This document shows positions 1 through 8,721 of a stretch of DNA of 64,000 bases, in pieces (within the stretch, counting starts at the first letter, position 1; each line of letters opens with the position of its first letter). The position numbers and the translations under genes are program-made. A model generated the notes under the pieces. The model searched no databases and was not told where the DNA came from. It saw only the letters and a list, made by a program, of their open reading frames with translations. This DNA is from Pseudomonas putida. Lineage in GTDB: Bacteria; Pseudomonadota; Gammaproteobacteria; Pseudomonadales; Pseudomonadaceae. Location: assembly GCF_002906855.1 (NCBI RefSeq), contig NZ_MINI01000038.1, forward strand, positions 558,001 to 622,000, given 5' to 3'.

Positions 1-1
1 G

Positions 2-1066
2 ATCGAGAAGGGTTACCTGGGCGGCGGCAACACCGCCCGTAACACCACCATCGTGCGTTCCAACTACCTGTGGGACGAGTCGGCGCACCTGTACGAGCAC
101 GCCATGAAGCTGTGGGAGGGCCTGTCCCAGGACCTCAACTACAACGTGATGTTCTCCCAGCGCGGGGTCTACAACCTGTGCCACACCCTGCAGGACATGC
201 GTGACTCCGAGCGCCGCGTCTCCGCCAACCGCCTCAATGGCGTCGATGGCGAGCTGCTCAACACCGCCCAGGTTGCGGCTGAAATCCCCTACCTGGACTG
301 CTCGAAGAACACCCGCTACCCGATCCTCGGCGCCACTGTTCAGCGTCGTGGCGGCGTAGCCCGTCACGACGCCGTGGCCTGGGGCTTCGCCCGTGCCGCC
401 GACGCCCTGGGCGTGGACCTGATCCAGCAGACCGAAGTGATCGGCTTCCGCAAGGAAAACGGTGCAGTGATCGGCGTAGAAACCAACAAAGGCTTCATCG
501 GCGCCAAGCGCGTCGGCGTGGTCACCGCCGGCAACTCCGGGCACATGGCCAAGCTGGCTGGCTTCCGCCTGCCGCTGGAATCGCACCCGCTGCAAGCGCT
601 GGTATCCGAACCGATCAAGCCGATCATCGACAGCGTGATCATGTCCAACGCCGTACACGGCTACATCAGCCAGTCCGACAAGGGCGACCTGGTGATCGGT
701 GCCGGTATCGACGGCTGGGTCGGTTACGGCCAGCGCGGTTCGTACCCGGTGATCGAACACACCCTGCAGGCCATCGTCGAGATGTTCCCCAACCTCTCGC
801 GCGTGCGCATGAACCGCCAGTGGGGCGGCATCGTCGACACCTCGCCGGACGCGTGCCCGATCATCACCAAGACCCCGGTCAAGAACATGTTCTTCAACTG
901 CGGTTGGGGCACTGGCGGCTTCAAGGCGACCCCGGGTTCGGGCAACGTCTTCGCCGCGAGCCTGGCCAAGGGCGAAATGCACCCACTGGCCGCGCCGTTC
1001 TCCATGGACCGCTTCTACAACGGCGCACTGATCGACGAACACGGCGCTGCCGCCGTCGCCCACTAA
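2..1066 (+). CDS. soxB: Sarcosine oxidase beta subunit (5' end cut off by window)
   Basis: This is the FAD-binding catalytic subunit of heterotetrameric sarcosine oxidase, which demethylates sarcosine to glycine, giving H2O2 and a one-carbon unit passed to tetrahydrofolate. The open frame runs from the first bases of the window, so the true start and the N-terminal Rossmann motif lie outside; 354 residues are visible against a family length near 415. The reading matches the DAO family: a GGGNTARNTT segment at the very start and a C-terminal FNCGWGTGGFKATPGSG segment typical of the flavin-contact region. It is followed after 14 bases by soxD, then soxA and soxG in the usual order. The in-frame GTG at 53 is internal, not the start. 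Confidence 0.95.
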   Translation: MEKGYLGGGNTARNTTIVRSNYLWDESAHLYEHAMKLWEGLSQDLNYNVMFSQRGVYNLCHTLQDMRDSERRVSANRLNGVDGELLNTAQVAAEIPYLDCSKNTRYPILGATVQRRGGVARHDAVAWGFARAADALGVDLIQQTEVIGFRKENGAVIGVETNKGFIGAKRVGVVTAGNSGHMAKLAGFRLPLESHPLQALVSEPIKPIIDSVIMSNAVHGYISQSDKGDLVIGAGIDGWVGYGQRGSYPVIEHTLQAIVEMFPNLSRVRMNRQWGGIVDTSPDACPIITKTPVKNMFFNCGWGTGGFKATPGSGNVFAASLAKGEMHPLAAPFSMDRFYNGALIDEHGAAAVAH

Positions 1067-1080
1067 CCGGAGCCACCGTC

Positions 1081-1416
1081 ATGTTGCATATTTTCTGTCC
1101 CCATTGTGGCGAGCTGCGCTCCGAAGAAGAGTTCCACGCCTCTGGCCAGGCGCACATCGCCCGCCCGCTGGACCCCAACGCCTGCTCCGACGAGGAGTGG
1201 GGCACCTACATGTTCTACCGTGACAACCCACGCGGTATTCACCACGAACTGTGGGACCACGTTGCCGGCTGCCGCCAGTACTTCAACGTCACCCGTAACA
1301 CCGTGACCTACGAGATTCTGGAAACCTACAAGATTGGCGAGAAGCCGCAAGTGACCGACGCCGGCAAGCCAAGCAGCGCACCGTCGACCGTCAAAGGCCA
1401 AGGGGAAAAAGTATGA
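1081..1416 (+). CDS. soxD: Sarcosine oxidase delta subunit
   Basis: Small zinc-binding subunit (111 aa) of the heterotetrameric sarcosine oxidase. The N-terminus MLHIFCPHCGELR holds a Cys-x2-Cys pair, and a later HVAGCRQYFNVTRNT segment supplies further Cys/His ligands and is characteristic of SoxD. The ATG at 1081 lies 15 bases after the soxB stop and gives the normal family length; the same frame stays open far upstream only because it shadows soxB. Its TGA overlaps the ATG of soxA (ATGA, 1413-1416), which points to translational coupling and a fixed subunit ratio. Confidence 0.95.
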   Translation: MLHIFCPHCGELRSEEEFHASGQAHIARPLDPNACSDEEWGTYMFYRDNPRGIHHELWDHVAGCRQYFNVTRNTVTYEILETYKIGEKPQVTDAGKPSSAPSTVKGQGEKV

Positions 1417-4400
1417 GCCAGACCTATCGCCTCGCCAGCGGCGGCCGTATCGACCGCAGCAAGGTCCTGAACTTCACCTTCAACGGCAAGACCTACCAGG
1501 GTTATGCCGGTGACAGCCTGGCCGCCGCGTTGCTGGCCAACGGCGTCGACATCGTTGGCCGCAGCTTCAAGTACTCGCGCCCACGCGGCATCATCGCCGC
1601 CGGTACCGAAGAGCCGAACGCCATCCTGCAGATCGGCTCCAGCGAAGCCACCCAGATCCCCAACGTGCGTGCCACCCAACAGGCGCTGTACGCAGGCCTG
1701 GTCGCCACCAGCACCAACGGCTGGCCGAACGTCAACAATGACGTCATGGGCATCCTCGGCAAGGTTGGCGGCAGCATGATGCCGCCGGGCTTCTACTACA
1801 AAACCTTCATGTACCCGAAATCGTTCTGGATGACCTACGAGAAGTACATCCGCAAAGCCGCCGGCCTGGGCCGCGCGCCGCTGCAGAACGACCCGGACAG
1901 CTACGACTACATGAACCAGCACTGCGACGTGCTGATCGTCGGTGCCGGCCCTGCTGGCCTGGCCGCCGCGCTGGCCGCTGCCCGCAGCGGTGCCCGCGTG
2001 ATCCTGGCCGATGAGCAGGAAGAGTTCGGCGGCAGCCTGCTCGACACCCGCGAAACCCTCGACGGCAAGCCTGCCACCGACTGGGTCAACGCCGTGGTCA
2101 AAGAGCTGGAAAGCCTGCCGGAAGTGACCCTGCTGCCACGCGCCACGGTCAACGGCTACCACGACCATAACTTCCTGACCATTCACGAGCGCCTCACCGA
2201 CCACCTCGGCGACCGCGCCCCGATCGGCCAGGTGCGCCACCGCGTGCACCGTGTCCGCGCCAAGCGCGTGGTGCTGGCTGCCGGTGCCCATGAGCGCCCA
2301 CTGGTGTACGGCAACAACGACCTGCCGGGCAACATGCTGGCTGGCGCAGTGTCGACCTACGTCCGCCGTTACGGCGTGGCCCCAGGCCGCAAGCTGGTGC
2401 TGTCGACCAACAACGACCACGCCTACCGCGCCGCGCTGGACTGGCACGACGCTGGCCTGCAGGTGGTCGCCATTGCCGACGCCCGCCACAACCCACGCGG
2501 TTCGCTGGTTGAAGAAGCACGTGCCAAGGGCATCCGCATCCTCACCTCCAGCGCCGTGATCGAGGCCAAGGGCACCAAGCACGTCAGCGGCGCCCGTGTG
2601 GCCGCCATCGATGTGCAGGCGCACAAGGTCACCAGCCCGGGTGAAACCCTCGAATGCGACCTGATCGCCACCTCCGGCGGCTACAGCCCGATCGTGCACC
2701 TGGCGTCGCACCTGGGCGGTCGCCCGGTCTGGCGTGAAGACATCCTCGGCTTCGTGCCAGGCGATGCCCCGCAGAAACGCGAATGCGTGGGTGGCATCAA
2801 CGGCGTCTACGCCCTCGGCGATGTGATTACCGATGGCTTCGAAGGCGGCGCCCGCGCAGCCACTGAAGCCGGCTTCAAGGCCACCGTTGGCAGCCTGCCG
2901 AAAACCGTGGCGCGCAAGGAAGAGGCCACCGTGGCGCTGTTCCAGGTGCCGCACGACAAAGGCACTGCCCGCGCACCCAAACAGTTCGTCGACCAGCAGA
3001 ACGACGTCACCGCGGCCGCCATCGAACTGGCCACCCGCGAAGGCTTCGAGTCGGTCGAGCACGTCAAGCGCTATACCGCACTGGGCTTCGGTACCGACCA
3101 GGGCAAGCTGGGCAACATCAACGGCCTGGCCATCGCTGCCCGTTCGATCGGCATCACCATCCCGGAAATGGGCACCACCATGTTCCGCCCGAACTACACG
3201 CCGGTGACCTTCGGTGCAGTAGCCGGTCGTCACTGTGGCCACCTGTTCGAGCCGGTGCGCTTCACCGCCCTGCATGCCTGGCACGTGAAGAACGGCGCCG
3301 AGTTCGAAGACGTCGGCCAGTGGAAGCGCCCGTGGTACTTCCCGAAAGCCGGTGAAGACATCCATGCCGCCGTTGCCCGTGAATGCAAGGCCGTGCGCGA
3401 CAGCGTGGGCCTGCTGGACGCCTCGACCCTGGGCAAGATCGACATCCAGGGCCCTGATGCGCGCGAGTTCCTCAACCGCATCTACACCAACGCCTGGACC
3501 AAGCTCGAGGTGGGCAAGGCCCGCTACGGCCTGATGTGCAAGGAAGATGGCATGGTCTTCGACGACGGCGTGACCGCCTGCGTCGGCGACAACCACTTCA
3601 TCATGACCACCACCACCGGCGGCGCAGCCCGCGTGCTGCAGTGGATGGAGCTGTACCACCAGACCGAATGGCCGGAGCTGAAGGTGTACTTCACCTCGGT
3701 CACCGACCACTGGGCGACCATGACCCTGTCCGGCCCCAACAGCCGCAAGCTGCTCAGCGAGCTGACCGACATCGACATGGACAAGGAAGCCTTCCCGTTC
3801 ATGACCTGGAAGGAAGGCAACGTTGGCGGCGTACCGGCCCGCGTGTTCCGTATCTCGTTCACCGGTGAGCTGTCGTACGAAGTCAACGTGCAGGCCAATT
3901 ACGCCATGGGCGTGCTGGAACAGATCATCGAGGCCGGCAAGAAGTACAACCTGACCCCGTACGGCACCGAGACCATGCACGTACTGCGTGCCGAGAAGGG
4001 CTTCATCATCGTTGGCCAGGACACCGATGGCTCGATGAACCCGGACGACCTCAACATGAGCTGGTGCGTGGGCCGCAACAAGCCGTTCTCGTGGATCGGC
4101 CTGCGTGGCATGAACCGCGAAGACTGCCTGCGCGACAACCGCAAGCAGCTGGTGGGCCTGAAGCCGATCGACCCGACCAAGTGGCTGCCGGAAGGCGCCC
4201 AGCTGGTATTCGATCCGAAGCAGCCAATCCCGATGGACATGGTGGGCCACGTCACCTCCAGCTACGCCTCCAACTCCCTGGGCTATTCGTTTGCCATGGG
4301 TGTGGTCAAGGGCGGCCTCAAGCGCATGGGCGAGCGTGTGTACTCGCCGCAGGCGGATGGCAGCGTGATCGAGGCGGAGATCGTGTCTTCGGTGTTCTTC

Positions 4401-4430
4401 GATCCGAAGGGTGAGCGGCAGAACGTCTAA
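1413..4430 (+). CDS. soxA: Sarcosine oxidase alpha subunit
   Basis: Large subunit (1005 aa) of sarcosine oxidase. The N-terminal ~110 residues form the ferredoxin-like fold of this family (segment YQGYAGDSLAAALLANG). A dinucleotide-binding motif LIVGAGPAGLAAALAAA follows near residue 173 with an acidic end to the strand (ILADEQ), fitting NAD+ binding. The C-terminal part from about residue 610 resembles aminomethyltransferase/GcvT, the folate-binding module that receives the methylene group. It starts in a 4-base overlap with soxD. A 74-base gap separates it from soxG, the longest gap in this operon. Confidence 0.96.
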   Translation: MSQTYRLASGGRIDRSKVLNFTFNGKTYQGYAGDSLAAALLANGVDIVGRSFKYSRPRGIIAAGTEEPNAILQIGSSEATQIPNVRATQQALYAGLVATSTNGWPNVNNDVMGILGKVGGSMMPPGFYYKTFMYPKSFWMTYEKYIRKAAGLGRAPLQNDPDSYDYMNQHCDVLIVGAGPAGLAAALAAARSGARVILADEQEEFGGSLLDTRETLDGKPATDWVNAVVKELESLPEVTLLPRATVNGYHDHNFLTIHERLTDHLGDRAPIGQVRHRVHRVRAKRVVLAAGAHERPLVYGNNDLPGNMLAGAVSTYVRRYGVAPGRKLVLSTNNDHAYRAALDWHDAGLQVVAIADARHNPRGSLVEEARAKGIRILTSSAVIEAKGTKHVSGARVAAIDVQAHKVTSPGETLECDLIATSGGYSPIVHLASHLGGRPVWREDILGFVPGDAPQKRECVGGINGVYALGDVITDGFEGGARAATEAGFKATVGSLPKTVARKEEATVALFQVPHDKGTARAPKQFVDQQNDVTAAAIELATREGFESVEHVKRYTALGFGTDQGKLGNINGLAIAARSIGITIPEMGTTMFRPNYTPVTFGAVAGRHCGHLFEPVRFTALHAWHVKNGAEFEDVGQWKRPWYFPKAGEDIHAAVARECKAVRDSVGLLDASTLGKIDIQGPDAREFLNRIYTNAWTKLEVGKARYGLMCKEDGMVFDDGVTACVGDNHFIMTTTTGGAARVLQWMELYHQTEWPELKVYFTSVTDHWATMTLSGPNSRKLLSELTDIDMDKEAFPFMTWKEGNVGGVPARVFRISFTGELSYEVNVQANYAMGVLEQIIEAGKKYNLTPYGTETMHVLRAEKGFIIVGQDTDGSMNPDDLNMSWCVGRNKPFSWIGLRGMNREDCLRDNRKQLVGLKPIDPTKWLPEGAQLVFDPKQPIPMDMVGHVTSSYASNSLGYSFAMGVVKGGLKRMGERVYSPQADGSVIEAEIVSSVFFDPKGERQNV

Positions 4431-4504
4431 GGCCCCGGATGGCCGCGCAGCCTGCTTGCAGCGCTGCGCAGCCCTGACGAACAAGAATTCAAGGCAGGTA
4501 AGAA

Positions 4505-5137
4505 ATGAGCGCTATCAACGTCTTCCAGCAAAACCCCGGCGCCGAGGCCAAGGCCCAGTCGCCACTGCACCACGCCGACCTGGCCAGCCTGGTTGGCAAA
4601 GGCCGCAAGAACGCAGGCGTGACCCTGCGTGAAAAGAAATTCCTCGGTCACCTGACCCTTCGTGGCGATGGCCACAACCCGGAATTCGCCGCTGGCGTGC
4701 ACAAGGCCCTGGGCCTGGAGCTGCCGGTTGCCCTGACCGTGGTCGCCAACAACGAGATGTCGCTGCAGTGGGTCGGCCCTGACGAATGGCTGCTGATCGT
4801 CCCAGGCGGCCAGGAACTGGCGATCGAACAGAAACTGCGCGCGGCACTCGACGGCCAGCACATCCAGGTGGTCAACGTCAGCGGCGGGCAGAGCCTGCTG
4901 GAGCTGCGCGGCCCGAACGTGCGCGAAGTGCTGATGAAGTCCACCAGCTATGATGTTCACCCGAACAACTTCCCGGTCGGCAAGGCTGTCGGCACCGTGT
5001 TCGCCAAGTCGCAACTGGTGATCCGCCGCACTGCCGAAGACACCTGGGAACTGGTGATTCGCCGCAGCTTCGCCGATTACTGGTGGCTGTGGCTGCAGGA
5101 CGCTTCGGCCGAGTACGGCCTGAGCATCGAGGCGTAA
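4505..5137 (+). CDS. soxG: Sarcosine oxidase gamma subunit
   Basis: Fourth subunit (210 aa) of heterotetrameric sarcosine oxidase, with a GcvT/YgfZ-like fold that packs on the alpha subunit near the folate site. Recognisable segments are SLQWVGPDEWLLIVPGG in the middle and SFADYWWLWLQDASAEYGL at the C-terminus. The ATG at 4505 follows a purine-rich AGGTAAGAA stretch. It sits directly downstream of soxA and 12 bases upstream of purU, so the operon continues into folate metabolism. Confidence 0.93.
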   Translation: MSAINVFQQNPGAEAKAQSPLHHADLASLVGKGRKNAGVTLREKKFLGHLTLRGDGHNPEFAAGVHKALGLELPVALTVVANNEMSLQWVGPDEWLLIVPGGQELAIEQKLRAALDGQHIQVVNVSGGQSLLELRGPNVREVLMKSTSYDVHPNNFPVGKAVGTVFAKSQLVIRRTAEDTWELVIRRSFADYWWLWLQDASAEYGLSIEA

Positions 5138-5149
5138 GGAGAGCAGAAC

Positions 5150-6007
5150 ATGAGTCGGGCACCGGATACCTGGATTCTCACCGCCGACTGCCCGAGCATG
5201 CTCGGCACCGTCGACGTGGTGACGCGTTACCTCTACGAGCAGCGCTGCTACGTCACGGAGCACCACTCCTTCGATGACCGGCTGTCGGGGCGCTTCTTCA
5301 TTCGCGTGGAGTTCCGCCAGCCGGACGATTTCGACGAGGCGGGCTTTCGCGCCGGCCTCGCCGAGCGCAGCGATGCGTTCGGCATGGCCTTCGAGCTGAC
5401 CGCCCCCAATCACCGCCCCAAGGTGGTGATCATGGTGTCCAAGGCCGACCATTGCCTGAACGACCTGCTGTACCGCCAGCGCATCGGCCAACTGGCCATG
5501 GACGTGGTCGCGGTGGTGTCCAACCACCCGGACCTCGAACCCCTGGCGCACTGGCACAAGATTCCCTACTACCACTTCGCCCTCGACCCGAAGGACAAGC
5601 CTGCGCAAGAGCGCAAGGTGATCCAGGTGATCGAAGAGACCGGTGCGGAGCTGGTGGTGCTTGCCCGCTACATGCAGGTGCTGTCGCCGGAGCTGTGCCG
5701 GCGCCTGGATGGCTGGGCGATCAACATTCACCACTCGTTGCTGCCAGGGTTCAAGGGCGCCAAGCCCTATCACCAGGCGTACAACAAGGGCGTGAAGATG
5801 GTCGGCGCCACGGCGCACTACATCAACAACGACCTCGACGAAGGGCCGATCATTGCCCAGGGCGTCGAGGTGGTGGACCACAGCCATTACCCCGAAGACC
5901 TGATTGCCAAGGGGCGTGATATCGAGTGCCTGACCCTGGCGCGGGCGGTGGGCTATCACATCGAGCGGCGGGTGTTCCTCAACGCCAACCGGACCGTGGT
6001 TCTGTAA
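5150..6007 (+). CDS. purU: Formyltetrahydrofolate deformylase
   Basis: Hydrolyses 10-formyl-tetrahydrofolate to formate and tetrahydrofolate, recycling the folate loaded by sarcosine oxidation. The 285-aa protein has an N-terminal ACT domain (about residues 7-80; WILTADCPSMLGTVD) and a C-terminal formyltransferase domain containing INIHHSLLPGFKGAKPY and DEGPIIAQGVEVVDH, with the conserved His and Asp of that fold. The ATG is preceded by AAGGAGAGCAGAAC and lies 12 bases after soxG, so it belongs to the sox operon. It is the last gene before a strong hairpin at 6023-6056. Confidence 0.95.
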   Translation: MSRAPDTWILTADCPSMLGTVDVVTRYLYEQRCYVTEHHSFDDRLSGRFFIRVEFRQPDDFDEAGFRAGLAERSDAFGMAFELTAPNHRPKVVIMVSKADHCLNDLLYRQRIGQLAMDVVAVVSNHPDLEPLAHWHKIPYYHFALDPKDKPAQERKVIQVIEETGAELVVLARYMQVLSPELCRRLDGWAINIHHSLLPGFKGAKPYHQAYNKGVKMVGATAHYINNDLDEGPIIAQGVEVVDHSHYPEDLIAKGRDIECLTLARAVGYHIERRVFLNANRTVVL

Positions 6008-6022
6008 TTTTTTATTGGTAGT

Positions 6023-6056
6023 CACGAACTACAGCCGTTTTGCGGCGTAGTTCGTG
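6023..6056. terminator. Bidirectional hairpin between purU and the hydrolase gene
   Basis: CACGAACTAC (6023-6032) pairs with GTAGTTCGTG (6047-6056), and an inner GCCG/CGGC pair extends the stem past a bulged A. It lies between two convergent genes, 16 bases after purU and 8 bases before the stop of the hydrolase gene. An A/T run (ATTTTTTATT) lies on the purU side, so for the minus-strand gene it gives a U-poor but A-rich tail. A shared terminator is the simplest reading. Confidence 0.6.
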
Positions 6057-6063
6057 GTGCGCT

Positions 6064-6549
6064 TCAAGCCTCCGACGCAGAAAGCGGAGCGTCATTGGCG
6101 AGTATCGGCAATGCTGTACTGGCCAAGGGCACGCCAGTCGGCCAGCGATAGCCACTGACTCGACTCAGCTCGAAGGCCCGGATGTTCACAGCATCGCTTT
6201 GATTGCCGCCCAGGACCATCAGGTTGCCATTCGCCGCCTTGCCGACCACGAAGCCGACATGGCCGCCACCGACACGCGTGAACACTACAATGCAGCCCAC
6301 AGCTGGCTGTTCCAGCTGGGTGCCCCAGTCAAGGTAGGACTTCGCGCTTTCGAAACGGCTGGACCTGATACCCGCGCGTTCCAGCATTGCGCCGACAAAT
6401 GCCGCGCACCAGGGCGTTTCGTCATCTTTTATCCCCCCGCGCTTGATGTCCTTCCACATCTGCAGGATTTCCGGGTGGTGCTGGCTGCCAGGTATCTCGC
6501 TGATACCAATCAGTTTACGTGCTTCGTTCAGCCAAGGTAGTTCGTTCAT
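6064..6549 (-). CDS. TIGR02594-type NlpC/P60-CHAP-like peptidoglycan hydrolase
   Basis: A 161-aa protein with the signature of small cysteine peptidoglycan hydrolases often found in phages and pyocin/T6 contexts. A catalytic Cys lies in ETPWCAAFVGAML, a His in GGGHVGFVVGK and an Asn just after it in VLGGNQSD, giving the Cys-His-Asn arrangement of the fold. There is no signal peptide. The start at 6549 is chosen because GGAAGTAGCACA precedes the ATG; the frame is open 27 codons further without a better start. It lies on the strand opposite to and between purU and fdhA, which normally act together, so it looks like an insertion into the operon region. The exact substrate is not evident. Confidence 0.75.
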   Translation of the reverse strand: MNELPWLNEARKLIGISEIPGSQHHPEILQMWKDIKRGGIKDDETPWCAAFVGAMLERAGIRSSRFESAKSYLDWGTQLEQPAVGCIVVFTRVGGGHVGFVVGKAANGNLMVLGGNQSDAVNIRAFELSRVSGYRWPTGVPLASTALPILANDAPLSASEA

Positions 6550-6626
6550 TGTGCTACTTCCAGAAGTTGAGGAGACGGCTGGCCAGCGGGCCGTGAGGCC
6601 GACGTGACCCTGGCCCAGCCTCCTCC

Positions 6627-6758
6627 TCACCAGCGGTAGCGACTATGGCCAATGGCGACAGCACTGCCGTAAAAAGGCATCTGTCTGTCGTTTCCAGTCA
6701 GCGTGATCAGCCGTATCAGGCCCACAATTCCTGCACTCCAGTAACACAAGCCGCCCAT
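6627..6758 (-). CDS. Possible small membrane protein (very tentative)
   Basis: A 43-aa frame (start ATG at 6758) upstream of the hydrolase gene on the same strand, encoding one hydrophobic stretch (SAGIVGLIRLITLTG) and ending SRYRW. The frame stays open further upstream but that part overlaps the fdhA promoter and start. A holin-like or remnant membrane peptide beside a hydrolase would fit a lysis-type pair, but there is no convincing ribosome binding site and no family I recognise. It may simply be non-coding leader of fdhA. Confidence 0.2.
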   Translation of the reverse strand: MGGLCYWSAGIVGLIRLITLTGNDRQMPFYGSAVAIGHSRYRW

Positions 6759-6813
6759 GGATGGCGGCGCGTTCACCACCGCTGCATAAATAAAAATCAA
6801 GCGAGGTAAGAGC

Positions 6814-8013
6814 ATGTCTGGCAATCGTGGAGTGGTGTATCTCGGCGCGGGCAAGGTCGAGGTGCAGAAGATCGACTACCCGAAAATGCAAGACCCACGC
6901 GGCAAGAAGATCGAGCACGGCGTCATCCTCAAAGTGGTTTCCACCAACATCTGCGGCTCTGACCAGCACATGGTCCGCGGCCGCACCACTGCCCAGGTCG
7001 GCCTGGTCCTGGGCCACGAAATTACCGGTGAAATCGTCGAGATGGGGCGTGATGTAGAACGCCTGAAGATCGGCGACCTGGTGTCGGTACCCTTCAACGT
7101 CGCGTGCGGGCGCTGCCGCTCGTGCAAAGAGATGCACACCGGTGTCTGCCTCACCGTCAACCCGGCCCGCGCCGGTGGTGCCTATGGCTACGTCGACATG
7201 GGCGACTGGACCGGCGGCCAGGCCGAGTACGTGTTGGTGCCGTACGCTGACTTCAACCTGCTGAAGCTGCCGGACCGCGACAAGGCCATGGAGAAGATCC
7301 GTGACCTGACCTGCCTGTCCGACATCCTGCCGACCGGCTACCACGGCGCCGTCACCGCCGGCGTTGGCCCAGGCAGCACCGTCTACGTCGCTGGCGCCGG
7401 CCCCGTCGGCCTGGCCGCCGCTGCCTCGGCGCGCCTGCTCGGAGCGGCCTGTGTCATCGTCGGTGACCTGAACCCAGCCCGCCTGGCACACGCCAAGTCC
7501 CAGGGTTTCGAAGTGGTCGACCTGTCCAAGGACACCCCGCTGCACGAGCAGATCGTCGACATTCTCGGCGAGCCTGAAGTGGACTGCGCTGTCGATGCCG
7601 TAGGTTTCGAAGCCCGCGGCCACGGCCACGAAGGTGCCAAGCATGAAGCGCCGGCCACCGTGCTGAACTCGCTGATGCAAGTGACCCGCGTGGCCGGCAA
7701 CATCGGCATCCCGGGCCTGTACGTGACCGAAGACCCGGGCGCGGTGGATGCCGCTGCCAAGATCGGCGCGCTGAGCATCCGCTTTGGCCTGGGCTGGGCC
7801 AAGTCGCACAGCTTCCACACCGGCCAGACCCCGACCATGAAGTACAACCGCCAGCTGATGCAGGCGATCATGTGGGACCGCATCAACATCGCCGAAGTGG
7901 TGGGTGTGCAGGTGATCAACCTGGATCAGGCGCCGGAAGGTTACGGCGAGTTCGATGCAGGTGTGCCGAAGAAGTTCGTGATCGACCCGCACAAGATGTG
8001 GGGCGCAGCCTAA
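6814..8013 (+). CDS. fdhA: Glutathione-independent formaldehyde dehydrogenase
   Basis: Zinc-dependent NAD-linked formaldehyde dehydrogenase/dismutase of the medium-chain dehydrogenase family (399 aa, normal length). Visible ligands are Cys47 and His68 for the catalytic zinc (NICGSDQH, GHEITGE) and Cys98, Cys101, Cys104 and Cys112 for the structural zinc (VACGRCRSCKEMHTGVCL). The Rossmann motif AGAGPVGLAAAASARLLGA follows near residue 190. The ATG is preceded by GCGAGGTAAGAGC. Placed after the sarcosine oxidase genes, it removes the formaldehyde released when sarcosine turnover outruns folate loading. Confidence 0.96.
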   Translation: MSGNRGVVYLGAGKVEVQKIDYPKMQDPRGKKIEHGVILKVVSTNICGSDQHMVRGRTTAQVGLVLGHEITGEIVEMGRDVERLKIGDLVSVPFNVACGRCRSCKEMHTGVCLTVNPARAGGAYGYVDMGDWTGGQAEYVLVPYADFNLLKLPDRDKAMEKIRDLTCLSDILPTGYHGAVTAGVGPGSTVYVAGAGPVGLAAAASARLLGAACVIVGDLNPARLAHAKSQGFEVVDLSKDTPLHEQIVDILGEPEVDCAVDAVGFEARGHGHEGAKHEAPATVLNSLMQVTRVAGNIGIPGLYVTEDPGAVDAAAKIGALSIRFGLGWAKSHSFHTGQTPTMKYNRQLMQAIMWDRINIAEVVGVQVINLDQAPEGYGEFDAGVPKKFVIDPHKMWGAA

Positions 8014-8023
8014 CCGCTAGATG

Positions 8024-8047
8024 CAACGCCCCCGCAAGGGGGCGTTG
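8024..8047 (+). terminator. Terminator of fdhA
   Basis: Perfect inverted repeat CAACGCCCCC - gcaa - GGGGGCGTTG beginning 10 bases after the fdhA stop, followed by TACTTT. The stem is G/C rich, but the T run is weak. Confidence 0.75.
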
Positions 8048-8145
8048 TACTTTCAGCAGGACGATAATCGGCCTGGAACAAAGTTCCGTGGCGCCAGTCC
8101 AATGCCTCGTTTCCCCGGCCATCCCGGCCAACGAGGTCCCTCCCG

Positions 8146-8721
8146 ATGAAAGCATTCACTCTGGCAACCCTGATGACCCTGGCCGCAAGCCCGGTGTTCG
8201 CCTTCAACCTCAGCGACGCCGCCAACGCCGTCTCTTCCATGCAGAACCAGCAGCAACAAGGCCAGGTGCAGGCGCCGGAAGGGCAGGCCAACCTGCTCAA
8301 CACCCTGGGCAGCCAGCTGAACATCACCCCCGAACAGGCCGTGGGCGGGGCAGGAGCCATGCTGGGGCTGGCGCGCAACAACCTGAGCAGCGACGACTAT
8401 GGCCAGCTGACCAAGGCCGTGCCGGGCCTGGACCTGCTGTCGGGGGCCAATGCCCTGGGCGGGTTGAGTGGGTTGGGTGAGTTGCTGGGCAACAGCAAGG
8501 GCAGCCAGTCGGCCTTGGACAAGGCGCTGGGCAACGATGTGGAGAACCGTGGCGACCTTGACAATGCGTTCAAGGCGCTGGGGATGGATACCGGGATGAT
8601 CGGGCAGTTTGCGCCGTTGATTCTGCAGTACCTGGGGCAGCAGGGGATTGCCGGGTCGTTGTTGCAGAATCTGGGGAGTTTGTGGACTACACCAGCGCCG
8701 CTGGCCCAGCCTTCGGTTTAA
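8146..8721 (+). CDS. DUF2780 (VcgC/VcgE-type) exported protein
   Basis: A 191-aa protein of unknown function matching the DUF2780 family. Residues 1-19 form a classical signal peptide ending at VFA-FN, so it is exported. The mature part begins with a Gln-rich stretch, then repeated helical segments rich in Gly, Leu and Asn (NITPEQAVGGAGAMLGLARNN and later FAPLILQYLGQQGIAGSLLQNLG), which resemble a helical, possibly amphipathic bundle. It stands alone, with its own RBS-like region (GAGGTCCCTCCCG) and repeat-rich DNA downstream. No catalytic residues are apparent. Confidence 0.8.
   Translation: MKAFTLATLMTLAASPVFAFNLSDAANAVSSMQNQQQQGQVQAPEGQANLLNTLGSQLNITPEQAVGGAGAMLGLARNNLSSDDYGQLTKAVPGLDLLSGANALGGLSGLGELLGNSKGSQSALDKALGNDVENRGDLDNAFKALGMDTGMIGQFAPLILQYLGQQGIAGSLLQNLGSLWTTPAPLAQPSV

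Noticed and set aside
1326..4484. 1052-codon open frame on the minus strand
   Set aside because: It is antisense to soxA, and its composition (runs of Val, His, Ala, Gly, Gln) is that of a high-GC shadow frame; soxA is a recognised family.
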